A stretch of DNA of 64,000 nt from Brenneria roseae subsp. roseae (GTDB taxonomy: Bacteria; Pseudomonadota; Gammaproteobacteria; Enterobacterales; Enterobacteriaceae): the NCBI RefSeq assembly GCF_003115845.1, contig NZ_KZ819032.1, positions 62,001 through 126,000 on the forward strand. The letters run 5' to 3'. Within the stretch, counting starts at the first letter, position 1. Each line of letters begins with the position of its first letter. The position numbers and the translations under genes are program-made. Below, piece after piece: positions 35,397 through 46,496 of this stretch. Below the pieces are notes generated by a model. The model was not told where the DNA came from. It worked only from the letters and a program-made list of their open reading frames with translations, and did not search any database.

Positions 35397-35951
35397 GTGG
35401 TGGCGTATTACGCATACTGGCTGCAAACGGCGTTACTGGCAGGATGCCTGCTGTGGTGTGTCAGTACCGATCTGTTGGTACGAAAGATCCCCAATCAGGC
35501 GGTACTGATCCTTGCATTAAGCTGGCTGGCTTTCAGCGCGCTGGATGTGTTGCAGTCCGGTATGATTGATGCGGTGAAACTGTATCAGGTGCTGTGGGCG
35601 TTGCCGGGCGCCGCTGTCGTTCTGGCGGGGGGTTTTTTGCTTTTCCTCACCGGCAGGCTTGGTGCAGGCGATGTGAAACTGATGAGCGTTTTATGTCTGT
35701 GGGTAGGGCATGGGCATCAGATCGTTTTTGTCATGATAACCTCACTGGCGGGGGGCGTATTAGCGTTGGGCCTGCCGTTGCTCAATACCGTACCGGCCGT
35801 AGTGGCAATGGGTATTCAAACCACCAATCGGATGTTTAAAAGCCGGTTACCCATGCCGCCTGCGTTGCCGGGCGATCTTTCACAAGGCATCCCCTACGGT
35901 ATCGCTATTGCGTTCGGCGCGATGTACGTCCTGATTTTTCCCTGGTTTTAA
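35397..35951 (+). CDS. Prepilin peptidase, TadV/CpaA type
   Basis: The 184-residue protein has about five transmembrane segments and both catalytic Asp motifs of type IV prepilin peptidases: TDLLVRKIPN (first Asp) and GRLGAGDVKLM (second Asp). It lacks the long N-terminal methylase domain, as in TadV/CpaA peptidases that process Flp pilins. It starts with GTG just after the flp remnant. Its substrate gene nearby is broken, so its present use is unclear. Confidence 0.85.
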   Translation: MVAYYAYWLQTALLAGCLLWCVSTDLLVRKIPNQAVLILALSWLAFSALDVLQSGMIDAVKLYQVLWALPGAAVVLAGGFLLFLTGRLGAGDVKLMSVLCLWVGHGHQIVFVMITSLAGGVLALGLPLLNTVPAVVAMGIQTTNRMFKSRLPMPPALPGDLSQGIPYGIAIAFGAMYVLIFPWF

Positions 35952-35965
35952 TTTGGTAATCCCGA

Positions 35966-36475
35966 ATGATGAAGAGGTTTCAGCGCAACGATCTGGATTG
36001 GCGCAGTACGCGCGGTGTGATCGCCACAGAACTGGCGTTTCTGGCGCCGGTGGTTCTGGTCGGCGTGATGATGCTGTTCGAACTGGCGCGCATCGGGCTG
36101 GTGATTGCCGTGGGCAGTGCGGCGCTGGATAAGGCGATACAGCCATTTCGTCTCGACGATCTCAACGCCAGCAGCGCCTCAGAGATGGAGACGCATCTGA
36201 AAGCGCGGATGATCGATGCGGCATACGGCTATCTGCAAGAAGATGATTTAACCGTCAGTGTGTTGCATTTTGACGGCCTGAGCCAGCTTGGCGGGCTGGA
36301 GATCGTCAGCGATGAGGATGGCAGCGGCGCCTCGAATACGCTGCCCGTCTGGTCGGTCACGGTGCAGATAAAAAAAGCGTTTCTGACTCCGTTGCCGGAA
36401 GTGCTGACGTTGGGCGACACCTTTCGCTATCAGTACAAACACGTATTCGGCACGGAGCGGCGTAGTGAAGAGTAG
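35966..36475 (+). CDS. tadE: TadE-like pseudopilin
   Basis: The 169-residue protein has the TadE pattern: a short basic leader, RGVIATELAFLAPVVLVGVMMLFELARIGL with the Glu and hydrophobic helix of a pseudopilin (residues ~18-47), then a soluble domain. In full Tad loci the secretin, ATPase and platform genes separate tadV from tadE; here they are adjacent, 14 bases apart. This suggests loss of the rcp and tadABCZ genes. The gene itself looks intact. Confidence 0.8.
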   Translation: MMKRFQRNDLDWRSTRGVIATELAFLAPVVLVGVMMLFELARIGLVIAVGSAALDKAIQPFRLDDLNASSASEMETHLKARMIDAAYGYLQEDDLTVSVLHFDGLSQLGGLEIVSDEDGSGASNTLPVWSVTVQIKKAFLTPLPEVLTLGDTFRYQYKHVFGTERRSEE

Positions 36476-36600
36476 CCGCCTATTGCGGCGCCGTTGTTTT
36501 GAAGCCGCCAGCCAGTCGTCCGCCTGAAACGGGGCTGACGGAGAAGGACTGCTGGATATTTCCTCCCCGGTGAAGGGTTGGGGTAGGGTCAGTTCAGGCA

Positions 36601-38406
36601 TTAAATACAGCTGGCGCCCTGTTCCGCCCCGGTGATATTTTCCCGTAGCGCCCTGAACAGTTCACGTCCCATACCCACATGTGAAGCGGATAGATCCGGC
36701 TGTACCGCTGTGCGGCGCGCCAGTTCGGCCTCTTCCACCAACAGGCTGAGTTCGCCACGCACACCGTCAATCTGAATCATATCGCCATCCTGAACTTTGG
36801 CCAGCAGACCGCCGCTATAGGCTTCCGGCGTAACGTGGATCGCCGCGGGGACTTTACCGGAAGCGCCTGACAGCCGCCCATCGGTGACTAACGCTACGTT
36901 AAAACCACGATCCATCAAGACGCCCAGCGGCGGCATCAGCTTATGCAGCTCCGGCATCCCGATTGCTTTCGGTCCCTGAAAACGCACGACGATCACGCAA
37001 TCGCGATCCAGTTTTCCCGCGTTGAACGCGGCATCGATATCATACTGGCTTTCAAACACGACGGCGGGCGCTTTGATAATCTGACGGTCTTCCGGTACGG
37101 CGGAGGTTTTCATTACCGCCCGGCCCAGATTTCCAGATAAGACTTTGGTTCCGCCGTGCCTGACGAAAGGTGTGGCCAGCGTGGCAATCACCTCCGTATC
37201 CAGCGAGGCGTGCGGGCCTTCGCGATACACCAGTTTACCGTCCTCAAGGAAAGGTTCCTGAGTATAGCGGTGCAGGCCGAAGCCGGCGACGGTATGGACG
37301 TCCTCATGGAGCAGACCGCCTTGCAGCAGTTCACGGATCAACAGCGAAACGCCACCGGCGGCCTGAAAATAGTTGATATCGCCGGGACCGTTGGGATAAA
37401 TACGGCATAGCAGCGGCACCACTTCAGATAAGTCAGAGAAATCATCCCAGGTGATGGTGATGCCGGCGGCCTTTGCCATTGCCACCAGATGCATGGTGTG
37501 ATTGGTTGAACCACCGGTCGCCAGCAGTGCGACGATACCGTTGACGATCACCTTCTCATCAACCAGACGCCCGGCCGGCAGATAGTCGCCGCCGGTTTCG
37601 GTCATCCGGGTGACCTGACGGGCGGCGGCCTCGGTCAATGCGTGTCGTAGCGGAATATCGGGATAGACGAAAGACGAGCCGGGCAGGTGCAACCCCATGA
37701 CTTCCATCACCATCTGGTTGGAGTTGGCGGTACCGTAGAATGTGCAGGTGCCGGGCGAGTGGTAGGCGCTGGCTTCTGATTCCAGTAATGCTTCGCGACC
37801 GACTTTGCCTTCGGCATACAGTTGGCGGATACGTACTTTTTCTTTATTGGAGATACCGGTGCGCATTGGGCCCGCGGGCACGAAGACGGCGGGCAGGTGG
37901 CCGAACGCCATCGCAGCGATAAACAGACCGGGAACAATCTTGTCGCAAACCCCGAGAAACAGGGCGCCATCAAACATATTGTGAGACAGACCTACCGCGG
38001 CCGACATGGCGATCAAATCGCGGCTGAGCAAAGAAAGCTCCATACCGTCCTGCCCCTGAGTCACGCCGTCGCACATGGCCGGCACGCCCCCGGCCACCTG
38101 ACCAACGGCGCCAACGGAATGCAGCGCCTCTTTAATCAGGGCCGGGTAATGTTCATAAGGCTGATGCGCGGACAGCATATCGTTATAGGACGTAATGATG
38201 CCGATATTGCTTTTTACCATGTTCTTCAGGCCGGATTTATCATCGGGCGAACAGGCGGCGAATCCGTGGGCCAGATTGCCGCAGGCAAGCTGAGAACGGT
38301 GTACGGTTTTGCTTTTTGCCGCCTCGATATTGGTCAGATATCGGGCTCTGCCGGCCTGAGAACGAGAGATGATATTCTGGGTAACGCGCGCAACGGTAGG
38401 ATTCAT
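36601..38406 (-). CDS. edd: 6-phosphogluconate dehydratase
   Basis: The 601-residue enzyme matches E. coli Edd throughout ([74 protein letters not shown]). The conserved cysteines bind its 4Fe-4S cluster. It converts 6-phosphogluconate to KDG-6-phosphate in the Entner-Doudoroff pathway. ATG at 38406 has GGGG six bases upstream. No eda follows in the window. The upstream region carries a GntR operator and a CRP site. Confidence 0.96.
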   Translation of the reverse strand: MNPTVARVTQNIISRSQAGRARYLTNIEAAKSKTVHRSQLACGNLAHGFAACSPDDKSGLKNMVKSNIGIITSYNDMLSAHQPYEHYPALIKEALHSVGAVGQVAGGVPAMCDGVTQGQDGMELSLLSRDLIAMSAAVGLSHNMFDGALFLGVCDKIVPGLFIAAMAFGHLPAVFVPAGPMRTGISNKEKVRIRQLYAEGKVGREALLESEASAYHSPGTCTFYGTANSNQMVMEVMGLHLPGSSFVYPDIPLRHALTEAAARQVTRMTETGGDYLPAGRLVDEKVIVNGIVALLATGGSTNHTMHLVAMAKAAGITITWDDFSDLSEVVPLLCRIYPNGPGDINYFQAAGGVSLLIRELLQGGLLHEDVHTVAGFGLHRYTQEPFLEDGKLVYREGPHASLDTEVIATLATPFVRHGGTKVLSGNLGRAVMKTSAVPEDRQIIKAPAVVFESQYDIDAAFNAGKLDRDCVIVVRFQGPKAIGMPELHKLMPPLGVLMDRGFNVALVTDGRLSGASGKVPAAIHVTPEAYSGGLLAKVQDGDMIQIDGVRGELSLLVEEAELARRTAVQPDLSASHVGMGRELFRALRENITGAEQGASCI

Positions 38407-39178
38407 ACTTTGCCCCATTTTCTTCAAGATTGATTACTTAAATTGTTAAACGCTGATAGCGCCAAAAATAAATAGCCATATCGCCGGGTAAAATCCGGTA
38501 TTCTTATTTTTTTGAGATAAACAGCGTTATCGTTCTAATGACGAACGGTAGATAAACCTTCAGCGGGTGAATAGAGAAATACGCCAGCTTATTTAAAGCC
38601 TAAGCCGGGTTTTATCTTATTATTGGCTCATTGACATAATATGGCCCTCAGCTGATTAACTCTGCGTATCGGGGTACGCTTTTACGTAACGATCTTACTA
38701 TATACCGGAATGATACCGGTAACAACGCATTTTTATTGCTGGATTTACTCGATTCAGCAAGTGCTTAAGTGGTTTTGTGATGGATATCACATTGTGATAA
38801 TAACGTTCGCTTTGGTGTTTTTTTGTTAATATCAAGGCTGAGCAACGTGATATGAAATATGAGTGATGTGAAATAGAGATCATGTAAATAAAGCGGCGAT
38901 AAGAGAGTAAATTCTTGTTATTACGTGATATTGGAAAATACGTTCATTCGATCGCGAAAGTAAACGAAAAATCTGTTTATAAAAAGGCAAAACGGTTGCT
39001 CGCAGAAAATGGTCGATGAATGTTAACGCAATGAAAAAAAGTGGCACGATTGCCGAAGAATATACTATTTAGCACGGCGATTTTCCGGATTGCTATGTTG
39101 GTTCGCAAGTACGACAGACAGGGCGCGTTTTCTTTGTTAAACTATGTTACCGGTTAATGACAGCTTAATTTATTGAAA
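38407..39178. other. Divergent edd/gntR regulatory region
   Basis: No gene is supported. ATGATACCGGTAAC at 38710-38723 is a GntR-type operator identical to half of the gntK-gntT palindrome. A perfect CRP consensus TGTGA-TGGATA-TCACA lies at 38776-38791. ATGTTACCGGTTAATGA at 39144-39160, 18 bases before gntR, is a second operator-like site and suggests autoregulation. The rest is AT-rich. Confidence 0.8.
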
Positions 39179-40174
39179 ATGAAGAAGAAAAGACCTGGGT
39201 TGCAAGATGTGGCCAATCAAGTTGGCGTCACGAAAATGACGATCAGTCGTTATCTGCGCGATCCGCTCATGGTTTCTGCGGCCTTGCGTAGCAAGATCTC
39301 GGTTGCGCTGGATGAACTTGGCTATATTCCCAACCGGGCTCCTGAAATTTTATCCAATGCAACCAGCCGGGCGATTGGCGTATTGCTTCCTTCATTGACC
39401 AATCAGGTGTTTGCTGAAGTGTTGCGTGGTATTGAAAGCGTTACCGACTCTTACGGCTATCAGACCATGCTGGCCCACTATGGCTATCATGTTGAGCGTG
39501 AAGAGATGCGTCTGATGTCGCTGCTTTCCTACAATATCGACGGATTGATTCTTTCTGAACGTTCCCATACCGAACGGACGCGGAAAATGATTGAGGTGGC
39601 CGGCATTCCGGTGATTGAAATCATGGACAGCGAATCTCCGTGTATCGATCTGGCGGTCGGGTTCAATAACTTTGATGCGGCTTATCAGATGACTAAAACC
39701 ATACTTGAGTATGGTCATACTCATCCCGTTTATCTTGGCGCCCGGCAGGATGAGCGCACCATCATTAAAATGCAGGGATATGAGCAGGCCATGCGGGATT
39801 GCGGCTTAACGCCCCATAGCGTCAGTACGGATCGTTCGTCTTCCTACAGTCTGGGCGGTGAATTGATGAAGGAAGCGCGTCAGCGCTATCCGAATACCGA
39901 CAGCCTGTTCTGCACCAACGACGATATTGCCATTGGCGCCGCTTTCGAGTGCCAACGTCAGGGGTTGCGTATTCCTGAAGATATGGCCATAGCCGGTTTT
40001 CATGGACATGATATCGGCCAGTCGATGATGCCTAAACTGAGCAGCGTGTTGACCCCCCGGGAGAAAATGGGGCAAGTCGCTGCGGAGCGGCTCCTTGCCC
40101 GGTTGCGGGGAGAAACGATTACCCCCCAACGGCTTGATTTGGGATTCACCATCCTGCACGGCGGCAGTATTTAA
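39179..40174 (+). CDS. gntR: Gluconate-responsive repressor GntR (LacI family)
   Basis: The 331-residue protein matches E. coli GntR, with the LacI-type helix-turn-helix (LQDVANQVGVTKMTISRYL, residues ~7-25), the hinge region, and the sugar-binding domain (NATSRAIGVLLPSLTNQVFAEVLRGIESVTD, GFHGHDIGQSMMPKLSSVLTPRE). It represses gluconate uptake and catabolism genes until gluconate binds. ATG at 39179 matches the start of the E. coli protein (MKKKRP). It ends six bases before the gntK end on the opposite strand. Confidence 0.95.
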   Translation: MKKKRPGLQDVANQVGVTKMTISRYLRDPLMVSAALRSKISVALDELGYIPNRAPEILSNATSRAIGVLLPSLTNQVFAEVLRGIESVTDSYGYQTMLAHYGYHVEREEMRLMSLLSYNIDGLILSERSHTERTRKMIEVAGIPVIEIMDSESPCIDLAVGFNNFDAAYQMTKTILEYGHTHPVYLGARQDERTIIKMQGYEQAMRDCGLTPHSVSTDRSSSYSLGGELMKEARQRYPNTDSLFCTNDDIAIGAAFECQRQGLRIPEDMAIAGFHGHDIGQSMMPKLSSVLTPREKMGQVAAERLLARLRGETITPQRLDLGFTILHGGSI

Positions 40175-40179
40175 ACGCG

Positions 40180-40707
40180 TTACCGGCGGGATGCCACGCC
40201 GGCGTTGCGTAAGGCTTTAATGCCCCGATCGACAACCTGATCGAAGCTGCCGTCGATATCAATAGCGATGACGTCGGTTTCGTCCGCCGCCGGTTCTTCC
40301 AGTGCTTCAAACTGGCTCTTCAGCAGGTCTGTTGGCATAAAATGGCCGGCGCGTGCTTTCAGACGCTCCAGAATCACCTCAAAACTTCCTTTCATATACA
40401 GGAAAATCATGTCCGGGTTGTCTTCGCGCAGACGATCGCGATAGCGGCGCTTCAGTGCGGAGCAGACGATCAGGCCGATTTCGTTTTTGTGCCGCAGACT
40501 ATAGGCCGCATCATTCAGACGCTCGAGCCACGGTGCGCGATCGTTGTCATCTAATGGATGGCCGCTGGCCATTTTCTGAATATTGGCGCGTGGATGCAGG
40601 TCATCCCCATCGATAAATTTAGCGCCCAATGCGTTGGCAATGGCCGCTCCCACGCTGGATTTACCGCAACCAGACACACCCATGATAATTATGCTTTGTC
40701 CCGCCAT
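40180..40707 (-). CDS. gntK: Gluconokinase GntK
   Basis: The 175-residue enzyme has Walker A GVSGCGKSS (residues ~10-18), LHPRANIQKMASGHPLDDNDRAPWL and LIVCSALKRRYRD, all marks of GntK. It phosphorylates D-gluconate to 6-phosphogluconate, the Edd substrate. It is divergent from gntT across the operator region and convergent with gntR. Confidence 0.95.
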   Translation of the reverse strand: MAGQSIIIMGVSGCGKSSVGAAIANALGAKFIDGDDLHPRANIQKMASGHPLDDNDRAPWLERLNDAAYSLRHKNEIGLIVCSALKRRYRDRLREDNPDMIFLYMKGSFEVILERLKARAGHFMPTDLLKSQFEALEEPAADETDVIAIDIDGSFDQVVDRGIKALRNAGVASRR

Positions 40708-40769
40708 AAGTTTGATCTCTATCCCAAAATGAATATTTAAGTCTTTTCTGTAGTTCCTTATTTTATCAC

Positions 40770-40795
40770 GTTACCGGTATCATGATACCGGTAAC
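40770..40795. promoter_or_regulatory. Double GntR operator (perfect 26-bp palindrome)
   Basis: GTTACCGGTATCA is followed directly by its exact reverse complement TGATACCGGTAAC. The right half, with its preceding A, is the same 14-mer as the operator upstream of edd. It lies between gntK and gntT and can control both. Confidence 0.88.
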
Positions 40796-40804
40796 AAACG
40801 AGGG

Positions 40805-40820
40805 TGTGATAAATATCACA
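40805..40820. promoter_or_regulatory. Consensus CRP site between gntK and gntT
   Basis: TGTGA-TAAATA-TCACA is a perfect CRP consensus. It lies ten bases from the GntR palindrome, so both regulators can act on the same promoters, as in E. coli gluconate genes. Confidence 0.88.
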
Positions 40821-41041
40821 AAGAGAAACGGAAACAATCATATTGGTTATTGCAGATAAAACATAAAAAATTTCAGGAAGAAATCTTTAACAATACGTAG
40901 CGTTGGCCCATCGGGCGGCTGGCAGGAATAGCGAGCCCGCTATAGAAAAATACGGCGCTATATTTATGAAAAATAGCCGTTTTTATATCTGCCTACAATA
41001 GTCGAATCAGATTTGTACGATACATATATCGGAGAATTATT

Positions 41042-42376
41042 ATGCCATTAATCATTGTAGCGATTGGCGTGGCCCTACTACTGCTACTGATGATCCGTTG
41101 CAAGTTGAACGGTTTCATTTCATTGATCCTGGTTTCGCTGGCTGTTGGTCTTGCCCTCGGCTATACCACACAGGGTTCCTTCAACGTCAATGGCGTCATT
41201 GCCTCTATTAAGAACGGCGTCGGCGGCACGCTGGGAAGTCTGGCCCTGATCATGGGGTTCGGCGCCATGTTGGGCAAATTACTGGCCGATTGCGGGGGCG
41301 CCCAGCGAATCGCCACCACGCTGATTGATAAATTTGGTAAGGGACACATCCAGTGGGCTGTGGTGCTGACCGGATTTGTTGTCGGTTTTGCCCTGTTCTA
41401 TGAAGTCGGTTTCGTACTGTTATTGCCGTTGGTCTTTACGATTGCGGCAGCGGCGCGTATTCCGCTGTTATTTATCGGTGTGCCAATGGCTGCCGCTTTA
41501 TCGGTAACCCATGCGCTATTGCCGCCTCATCCCGGCCCGACCGCCATCAGTATTATTTTTAAAGCTGATATGGGAAAAACCTTGTTGTACGGGACGTTGA
41601 TCGCTATTCCGACAGTGATCCTGGCCGGCCCGGTTTATGCTCGCTTCCTGCGGGGAATCGATAAGCCGATTCCAGAAGGATTGCACAACCCGAAAGTCTT
41701 TACCGACAGTGAAATGCCTGGTTTTGGCATCAGCGTAACGACCACGCTGATTCCGGTTATTCTAATGGCCGGCCGCGCCGTCGCTGAAATGACGTTACCC
41801 AAAGGTCATGCGTTGCTGTCTTACGCAGAATTTCTGGGCGATCCGGTCATGGCAACCCTGATTGCCGTATTAGTCGCCATCTTTACCTTCGGTCTTAACC
41901 GCGGCCGCACGATGGAACAGGTGATGGATACCATCAGCGATTCGATCAAGATCATCGCCATGATGCTGATGATTATCGGCGGCGGCGGCGCCTTCAAACA
42001 GATTCTGGTTGATGGCGGCGTGGCAAAATATATCGAAACATTGATGGCGAACAGCACGCTGTCGCCGCTGTTAATGGGATGGGCGATTGCCGCCGCGTTG
42101 CGTCTGGCATTGGGGTCTGCAACCGTAGCAGCCATGACGGCCGGCGGGATTGTTGCGCCGATGCTGGCTATCACCGGCGTGAGCCCGGAACTGATGGTGT
42201 TGGCCGTTGGCTCCGGCAGCGTGATCTTCTCCCACGTAAACGATCCTGGCTTCTGGTTGTTCAAAGAGTATTTTAATCTGACCATCGTTGAAACCATGAA
42301 GTCGTGGTCGGCGCTGGAAACCATTATTGCGGTTTGCGGGCTGGTAGGCTGTTTACTGTTGAATATGGTTATCTAA
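41042..42376 (+). CDS. gntT: High-affinity gluconate:H+ symporter GntT
   Basis: The 444-residue protein belongs to the GntP family and matches E. coli GntT (KNGVGGTLGSLALIMGFGAMLGKLLADCGGAQRIA, VVGFALFYEVGFVLLLPLVFTIA, SVTHALLPPHPGPTAI). It has about 12 to 14 transmembrane segments. The region upstream has GntR and CRP sites. A strong hairpin follows it. Confidence 0.93.
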   Translation: MPLIIVAIGVALLLLLMIRCKLNGFISLILVSLAVGLALGYTTQGSFNVNGVIASIKNGVGGTLGSLALIMGFGAMLGKLLADCGGAQRIATTLIDKFGKGHIQWAVVLTGFVVGFALFYEVGFVLLLPLVFTIAAAARIPLLFIGVPMAAALSVTHALLPPHPGPTAISIIFKADMGKTLLYGTLIAIPTVILAGPVYARFLRGIDKPIPEGLHNPKVFTDSEMPGFGISVTTTLIPVILMAGRAVAEMTLPKGHALLSYAEFLGDPVMATLIAVLVAIFTFGLNRGRTMEQVMDTISDSIKIIAMMLMIIGGGGAFKQILVDGGVAKYIETLMANSTLSPLLMGWAIAAALRLALGSATVAAMTAGGIVAPMLAITGVSPELMVLAVGSGSVIFSHVNDPGFWLFKEYFNLTIVETMKSWSALETIIAVCGLVGCLLLNMVI

Positions 42377-42386
42377 CGCTGAAAGA

Positions 42387-42411
42387 CGCTACGGGGCGAT
42401 GCCCCGTAGCG
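42387..42411. terminator. Terminator between gntT and actP
   Basis: CGCTACGGGGC and its perfect complement flank a three-base loop. It has no T-run, but it is the only strong hairpin between these convergent genes. Confidence 0.75.
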
Positions 42412-42441
42412 TGAGGTAAGATCGGGATACCGGGGCGGTAA

Positions 42442-44100
42442 TCAGTGAGAACTGCTGCGTGACGCCCCCACGCCGGTCTGTGAGCGCACAAACTGTGAGT
42501 GGAAACGGGCGCGTTCCTGCGCACCCGCTTCGGAGTTGTCCGTAATCGAGAATAGCCAGATGCCGATAAAAGCAACCAGCATGGAGAATAGCGCCGGGTA
42601 TTCATACGGATAAATCGGCGCCGCATGACCGAGAATTGTCACCCATACCGTCGGCCCCAGAATCATCAGTATCACCGCCGTCAGGAGTCCCGCCCAGCCG
42701 CCGATCATCGCCCCCCGCGTGGTGAGCTTCGACCAGTACATGGAGATGATGATGATTGGGAAGTTACAGCTCGCCGCGATAGAAAAGGCCAGGCCCACCA
42801 TGAAGGCGATATTCTGATTCTCGAACAGAATTCCCAGTGCGATCGCCACGACTCCCAGCACCAGTACGGTGATTTTCGATACCTTCAGTTCGTCCCGCTC
42901 GGTGGCTTTCCCTTTCTTGAGCACATTGGAATAGAGGTCATGGGACACCGCCGATGCGCCCGCCAGCGTCAACCCGGCAACGACCGCCAGAATGGTCGCA
43001 AAGGCAACGGCAGAGATGAAACCCAGGAAGAAGTTACCGCCCACCGCGTCAGCCAGATGCACGGCCGCCATGTTGTTACCACCGATCAAGGCGCCGGTCG
43101 CGTCTTTGAACGACGGATTGGCGCTGACCAGCAGGATGGCGCCAAAGCCGATAATAAAGGTCAGAAAATAGAAATAACCCATAAATCCGGTGGCGAAAAA
43201 CACGCTTTTCCGGGCCTCTTTCGCATCGCTGACGGTGAAGAAACGCATCAGGATATGCGGTAAACCCGCCGTACCGAACATTAATCCCAGCCCCAGCGAC
43301 AGAGCGGAGATCGGATCGGAAACCAGACCGCCGGGGCTCATGATGGCCGCGCCTTTCGGGTGAACCGCCATCGCCTGTTTGAACAAGGCGTCGAAGCTGA
43401 AGTTGACGGATTTCATCACCATAACAGCCATAAAGGTTGCACCGAACAGCAGCAGAACCGCTTTGATAATCTGTACCCAGGTGGTGGCCAGCATACCGCC
43501 AAACATCACGTACATGACCATCAGGATCCCGACCAGAATGACCGCGACATGATAGTTGAGACCGAACAGCAATTCGATGAGTTTGCCCGCCCCAACCATC
43601 TGGGCGATGAGGTAAAGCGCGACCACCACCAGTGAGCCACAGGCCGACAGGCTGCGAATCGGACGCTGTTGCAGACGATACGATGCCACGTCGGCAAAGG
43701 TGTAACGACCCAGGTTGCGCAGACGTTCGGCGATCAGGAACAGGATGATCGGCCAGCCCACCAGGAAACCGAGCGAGTAGATCAGTCCATCGTAGCCAGA
43801 GGTGTACACCAGCGCCGAAATTCCCAGAAAGGAGGCGGCTGACATATAGTCGCCCGCGATAGCTAATCCGTTCTGAAATCCGGTAATGTTGCCGCCCGCC
43901 GTATAGTAATCACTGCGTGAGCGCGTCCGTTTGGAGGCCCAATAGGTGATATAGAGCGTGGCGCCGACAAACAGCAGAAACATCACTATCGCCTGAATGT
44001 TCAACGGTTGACGCTGAACGTCGCCCGTCAGGGCATCGGCAGCCAATGCCGCTGGAGATAAAGCGAGCAGTCCGGGCAGCATCATGAAACGTGTTTTCAT
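42442..44100 (-). CDS. actP: Acetate permease ActP (solute:sodium symporter family)
   Basis: The 552-residue protein has an N-terminal signal peptide ([10 protein letters not shown]) and about 13 transmembrane segments. It matches ActP in [42 protein letters not shown] and many other stretches. It takes up acetate and glycolate. It overlaps yjcH by four bases (ATGA) and lies downstream of acs. Confidence 0.95.
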   Translation of the reverse strand: MKTRFMMLPGLLALSPAALAADALTGDVQRQPLNIQAIVMFLLFVGATLYITYWASKRTRSRSDYYTAGGNITGFQNGLAIAGDYMSAASFLGISALVYTSGYDGLIYSLGFLVGWPIILFLIAERLRNLGRYTFADVASYRLQQRPIRSLSACGSLVVVALYLIAQMVGAGKLIELLFGLNYHVAVILVGILMVMYVMFGGMLATTWVQIIKAVLLLFGATFMAVMVMKSVNFSFDALFKQAMAVHPKGAAIMSPGGLVSDPISALSLGLGLMFGTAGLPHILMRFFTVSDAKEARKSVFFATGFMGYFYFLTFIIGFGAILLVSANPSFKDATGALIGGNNMAAVHLADAVGGNFFLGFISAVAFATILAVVAGLTLAGASAVSHDLYSNVLKKGKATERDELKVSKITVLVLGVVAIALGILFENQNIAFMVGLAFSIAASCNFPIIIISMYWSKLTTRGAMIGGWAGLLTAVILMILGPTVWVTILGHAAPIYPYEYPALFSMLVAFIGIWLFSITDNSEAGAQERARFHSQFVRSQTGVGASRSSSH

Positions 44101-44408
44101 TGCTTTACCTCACTCAATAACTGTCTGGTCAGGCGATCAAATTCACCATTGGCGCGATAGACATAGATGCCCGTTAACACAAAGGACGCCACAATCAGAC
44201 CCACGCCAATCGGGATTCCGCGCGTTATGCTCGATCCCGGACCGATCGGGGTGCCCAGCCAATCAGGAGCAAACGCGATCAGCAGAATAAAACCGACATA
44301 GAGCACCAGCATGATCAGGGAAAGGATCGTGGCAAAGCGCTGTCGTTTGTTCACCAGTTCTCTAAACAGAGGATTACTTTCAATCCGTTGATAAATGGCA
44401 TCATTCAT
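44097..44408 (-). CDS. yjcH: DUF485 inner-membrane protein YjcH
   Basis: The 103-residue protein has two transmembrane segments ([21 protein letters not shown] and [20 protein letters not shown]) and the conserved N terminus [19 protein letters not shown] of DUF485. It is always found between acs and actP and is believed to assist acetate uptake; its exact role is unknown. Confidence 0.94.
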   Translation of the reverse strand: MNDAIYQRIESNPLFRELVNKRQRFATILSLIMLVLYVGFILLIAFAPDWLGTPIGPGSSITRGIPIGVGLIVASFVLTGIYVYRANGEFDRLTRQLLSEVKQ

Positions 44409-44475
44409 CGTAAGTCTCCAGTAAACTATTGATTGATCGCAGCCACACTCAGGTGGTTTGGCTTAAGGCCGGCCG

Positions 44476-44510
44476 CACACCATCGAACCACTATCAGGCT
44501 CGGTGGTGTG
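44476..44510 (-). other. Hairpin between acs and yjcH
   Basis: CACACCATCG and CGGTGGTGTG can pair with one mismatch. There is no U-run on the minus strand. It may be a processing or partial-attenuation site within the operon. Confidence 0.5.
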
Positions 44511-44534
44511 TGAAGCGCGCATTGAGTCAAATGA

Positions 44535-46496
44535 TCATTGGGCGGAAGTGCTCATGGCCTGCTTTTCTTCCAGCAGTTTTTCGACGACGCCAGGATCGGC
44601 CAGCGTGGAGGTATCTCCCAGATTACTGGTGTCGCCCGCCGCGATTTTGCGTAGAATCCGGCGCATAATTTTGCCGGATCGTGTTTTTGGCAAAGAGTCT
44701 GTCCAGTGGAGAATGTCTGGTGTCGCGATCGGACCGATCTCTTTGCGAACCCAGTTACGGACTTCGGTATATAGCTCACTGGAAGGCTCTTCGCCGTGGT
44801 TCAGCGTGATATAGGCATAGATAGCCTGACCTTTCATATTGTGAGGAATACCGACCACCGCGGCTTCGGCGATTTTCGGGTGAGCGACCAGCGCAGACTC
44901 GATTTCCGCCGTACCGAGGCGATGGCCGGAAACGTTGAGCACATCATCAACCCGGCCGGTGATCCAGTAGTAGCCGTCTTCGTCACGGCGGGCGCCATCG
45001 CCGCTGAAGTACATCCCCTTGAAGGTGGAGAAATAGGTTTGCTCGAACCGGTCGTGATCGCCGAATAGCGTTCTTGCCTGACCGGGCCAGGAATCGATGA
45101 TCACCAGATTGCCTTCGCAGACACCCTCCTGCGGGTTGCCGAGATTATCCACCAGCGCGGGTTGAACGCCGAAAAAAGGACGCGTTGCGGAACCGGCTTT
45201 GGCTTCAATGGCACCGGGCAGGGGCGTGATCATGAAGCCCCCTGTTTCTGTCTGCCACCAGGTATCAACGATCGGACATTTTCCATTGCCGATCTTGTTG
45301 AAGTACCACTCCCAGGCTTCCGGGTTAATCGGTTCGCCGACGGAACCCATGATCTTCAGGGATTCGCGTGAGGTGCCTTCAATCGCCTTGTCGCCTTCGG
45401 CCATCAGCGCGCGGATAGCCGTTGGCGCGGTATAGAGAATATTGACCTGATGCTTGTCGACGACCTGCGCCATGCGGCGTGCGTCCGGCCAGTTGGGAAC
45501 GCCTTCAAACATCAGCGTAATGGCGCCACAGGCCAGTGGGCCGTAAAGCAGATAGCTGTGACCCGTCACCCAGCCGACGTCCGCCGTACACCAGTAGATA
45601 TCGCCAGGATGGTAATCAAAGACGTATTTGAACGTCAGCGCCGCATAAACCAGATAGCCTCCGGTGGTATGCAGTACCCCTTTGGGCTTACCGGTCGAGC
45701 CGGAGGTGTAAAGGATAAACAGCGGATCCTCGGCATTCATCTCTTCCGGCGGGCAATGATCGTCGGCTTGTTCGATCAGATCGTGCCACCAGAGATCGCG
45801 CCCGGTCTGCCACTCTCCCTGCTTGCCGGTGCGACGGAAAACGATGACGTTGGTAATGGTTTTGACGCCGGGGTTTTTCAGCGCTTCATCAATATTTTTC
45901 TTGAGCGGGATAACGCGCCCGGCACGGATGCCTTCATCCGCAGTGATCACCAGCCTGGCGCTGGAGTCAATGATTCGCCCGGCGATCGCTTCGGGTGAGA
46001 AACCGCCAAAAATAACCGAGTGGATAGCGCCAATACGCGCACAGGCCAGCATCGCCACGGCGGCTTCCGGCACCATCGGCATGTAGATGGCGACCACGTC
46101 GCCTTTTTTGACCCCCAGAGACTTCAGGACATTGGCGAAGCGGCAAACGGAGCGGTGTAATTCCCGGTAAGTGATCTTTTTGCTTTCTTTTGCGTCATCG
46201 CCTTCCCAAACGATCGCCGTTTGATCGCCATGTTCGGCGAGATGGCGATCCAGACAGTTGGCCGCTACATTTAATGTACCATCCTCGAACCAACGGATAC
46301 GGATGTGCCCGGGATCGAATGACGTGTTTTTGACTTGCCGATAAGGTTTGATCCAATCGACGATTTTCCCTTGTTCACCCCAGAAGGACGCAGGATCGTC
46401 AACGGAATGTTGATACATTTTTTTATATTTGTCGGCGTTTATCAGTGCATTTTCCGCAATTGCGGTAGGGATAGAGTGTTTATTATGTTGAGTCAT
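44535..46496 (-). CDS. acs: Acetyl-CoA synthetase
   Basis: The 653-residue enzyme has the AMP-binding motif [15 protein letters not shown] (residues ~265), the WWQTETGG segment of the active site, and the C-terminal SGKIMRR with the Lys that is acetylated for inactivation in known Acs enzymes. It activates acetate to acetyl-CoA through acetyl-AMP. It is the first gene of acs-yjcH-actP. Confidence 0.96.
   Translation of the reverse strand: MTQHNKHSIPTAIAENALINADKYKKMYQHSVDDPASFWGEQGKIVDWIKPYRQVKNTSFDPGHIRIRWFEDGTLNVAANCLDRHLAEHGDQTAIVWEGDDAKESKKITYRELHRSVCRFANVLKSLGVKKGDVVAIYMPMVPEAAVAMLACARIGAIHSVIFGGFSPEAIAGRIIDSSARLVITADEGIRAGRVIPLKKNIDEALKNPGVKTITNVIVFRRTGKQGEWQTGRDLWWHDLIEQADDHCPPEEMNAEDPLFILYTSGSTGKPKGVLHTTGGYLVYAALTFKYVFDYHPGDIYWCTADVGWVTGHSYLLYGPLACGAITLMFEGVPNWPDARRMAQVVDKHQVNILYTAPTAIRALMAEGDKAIEGTSRESLKIMGSVGEPINPEAWEWYFNKIGNGKCPIVDTWWQTETGGFMITPLPGAIEAKAGSATRPFFGVQPALVDNLGNPQEGVCEGNLVIIDSWPGQARTLFGDHDRFEQTYFSTFKGMYFSGDGARRDEDGYYWITGRVDDVLNVSGHRLGTAEIESALVAHPKIAEAAVVGIPHNMKGQAIYAYITLNHGEEPSSELYTEVRNWVRKEIGPIATPDILHWTDSLPKTRSGKIMRRILRKIAAGDTSNLGDTSTLADPGVVEKLLEEKQAMSTSAQ

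Larger units (their letters stand above)
40708..41041. other. Divergent gntK/gntT regulatory region
   Basis: No gene is present. Besides the GntR palindrome and the CRP site listed separately, it contains AT-rich DNA at 40840-40900 and the gntT ribosome binding site region (GGAGAATTATT before the ATG). Confidence 0.6.
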
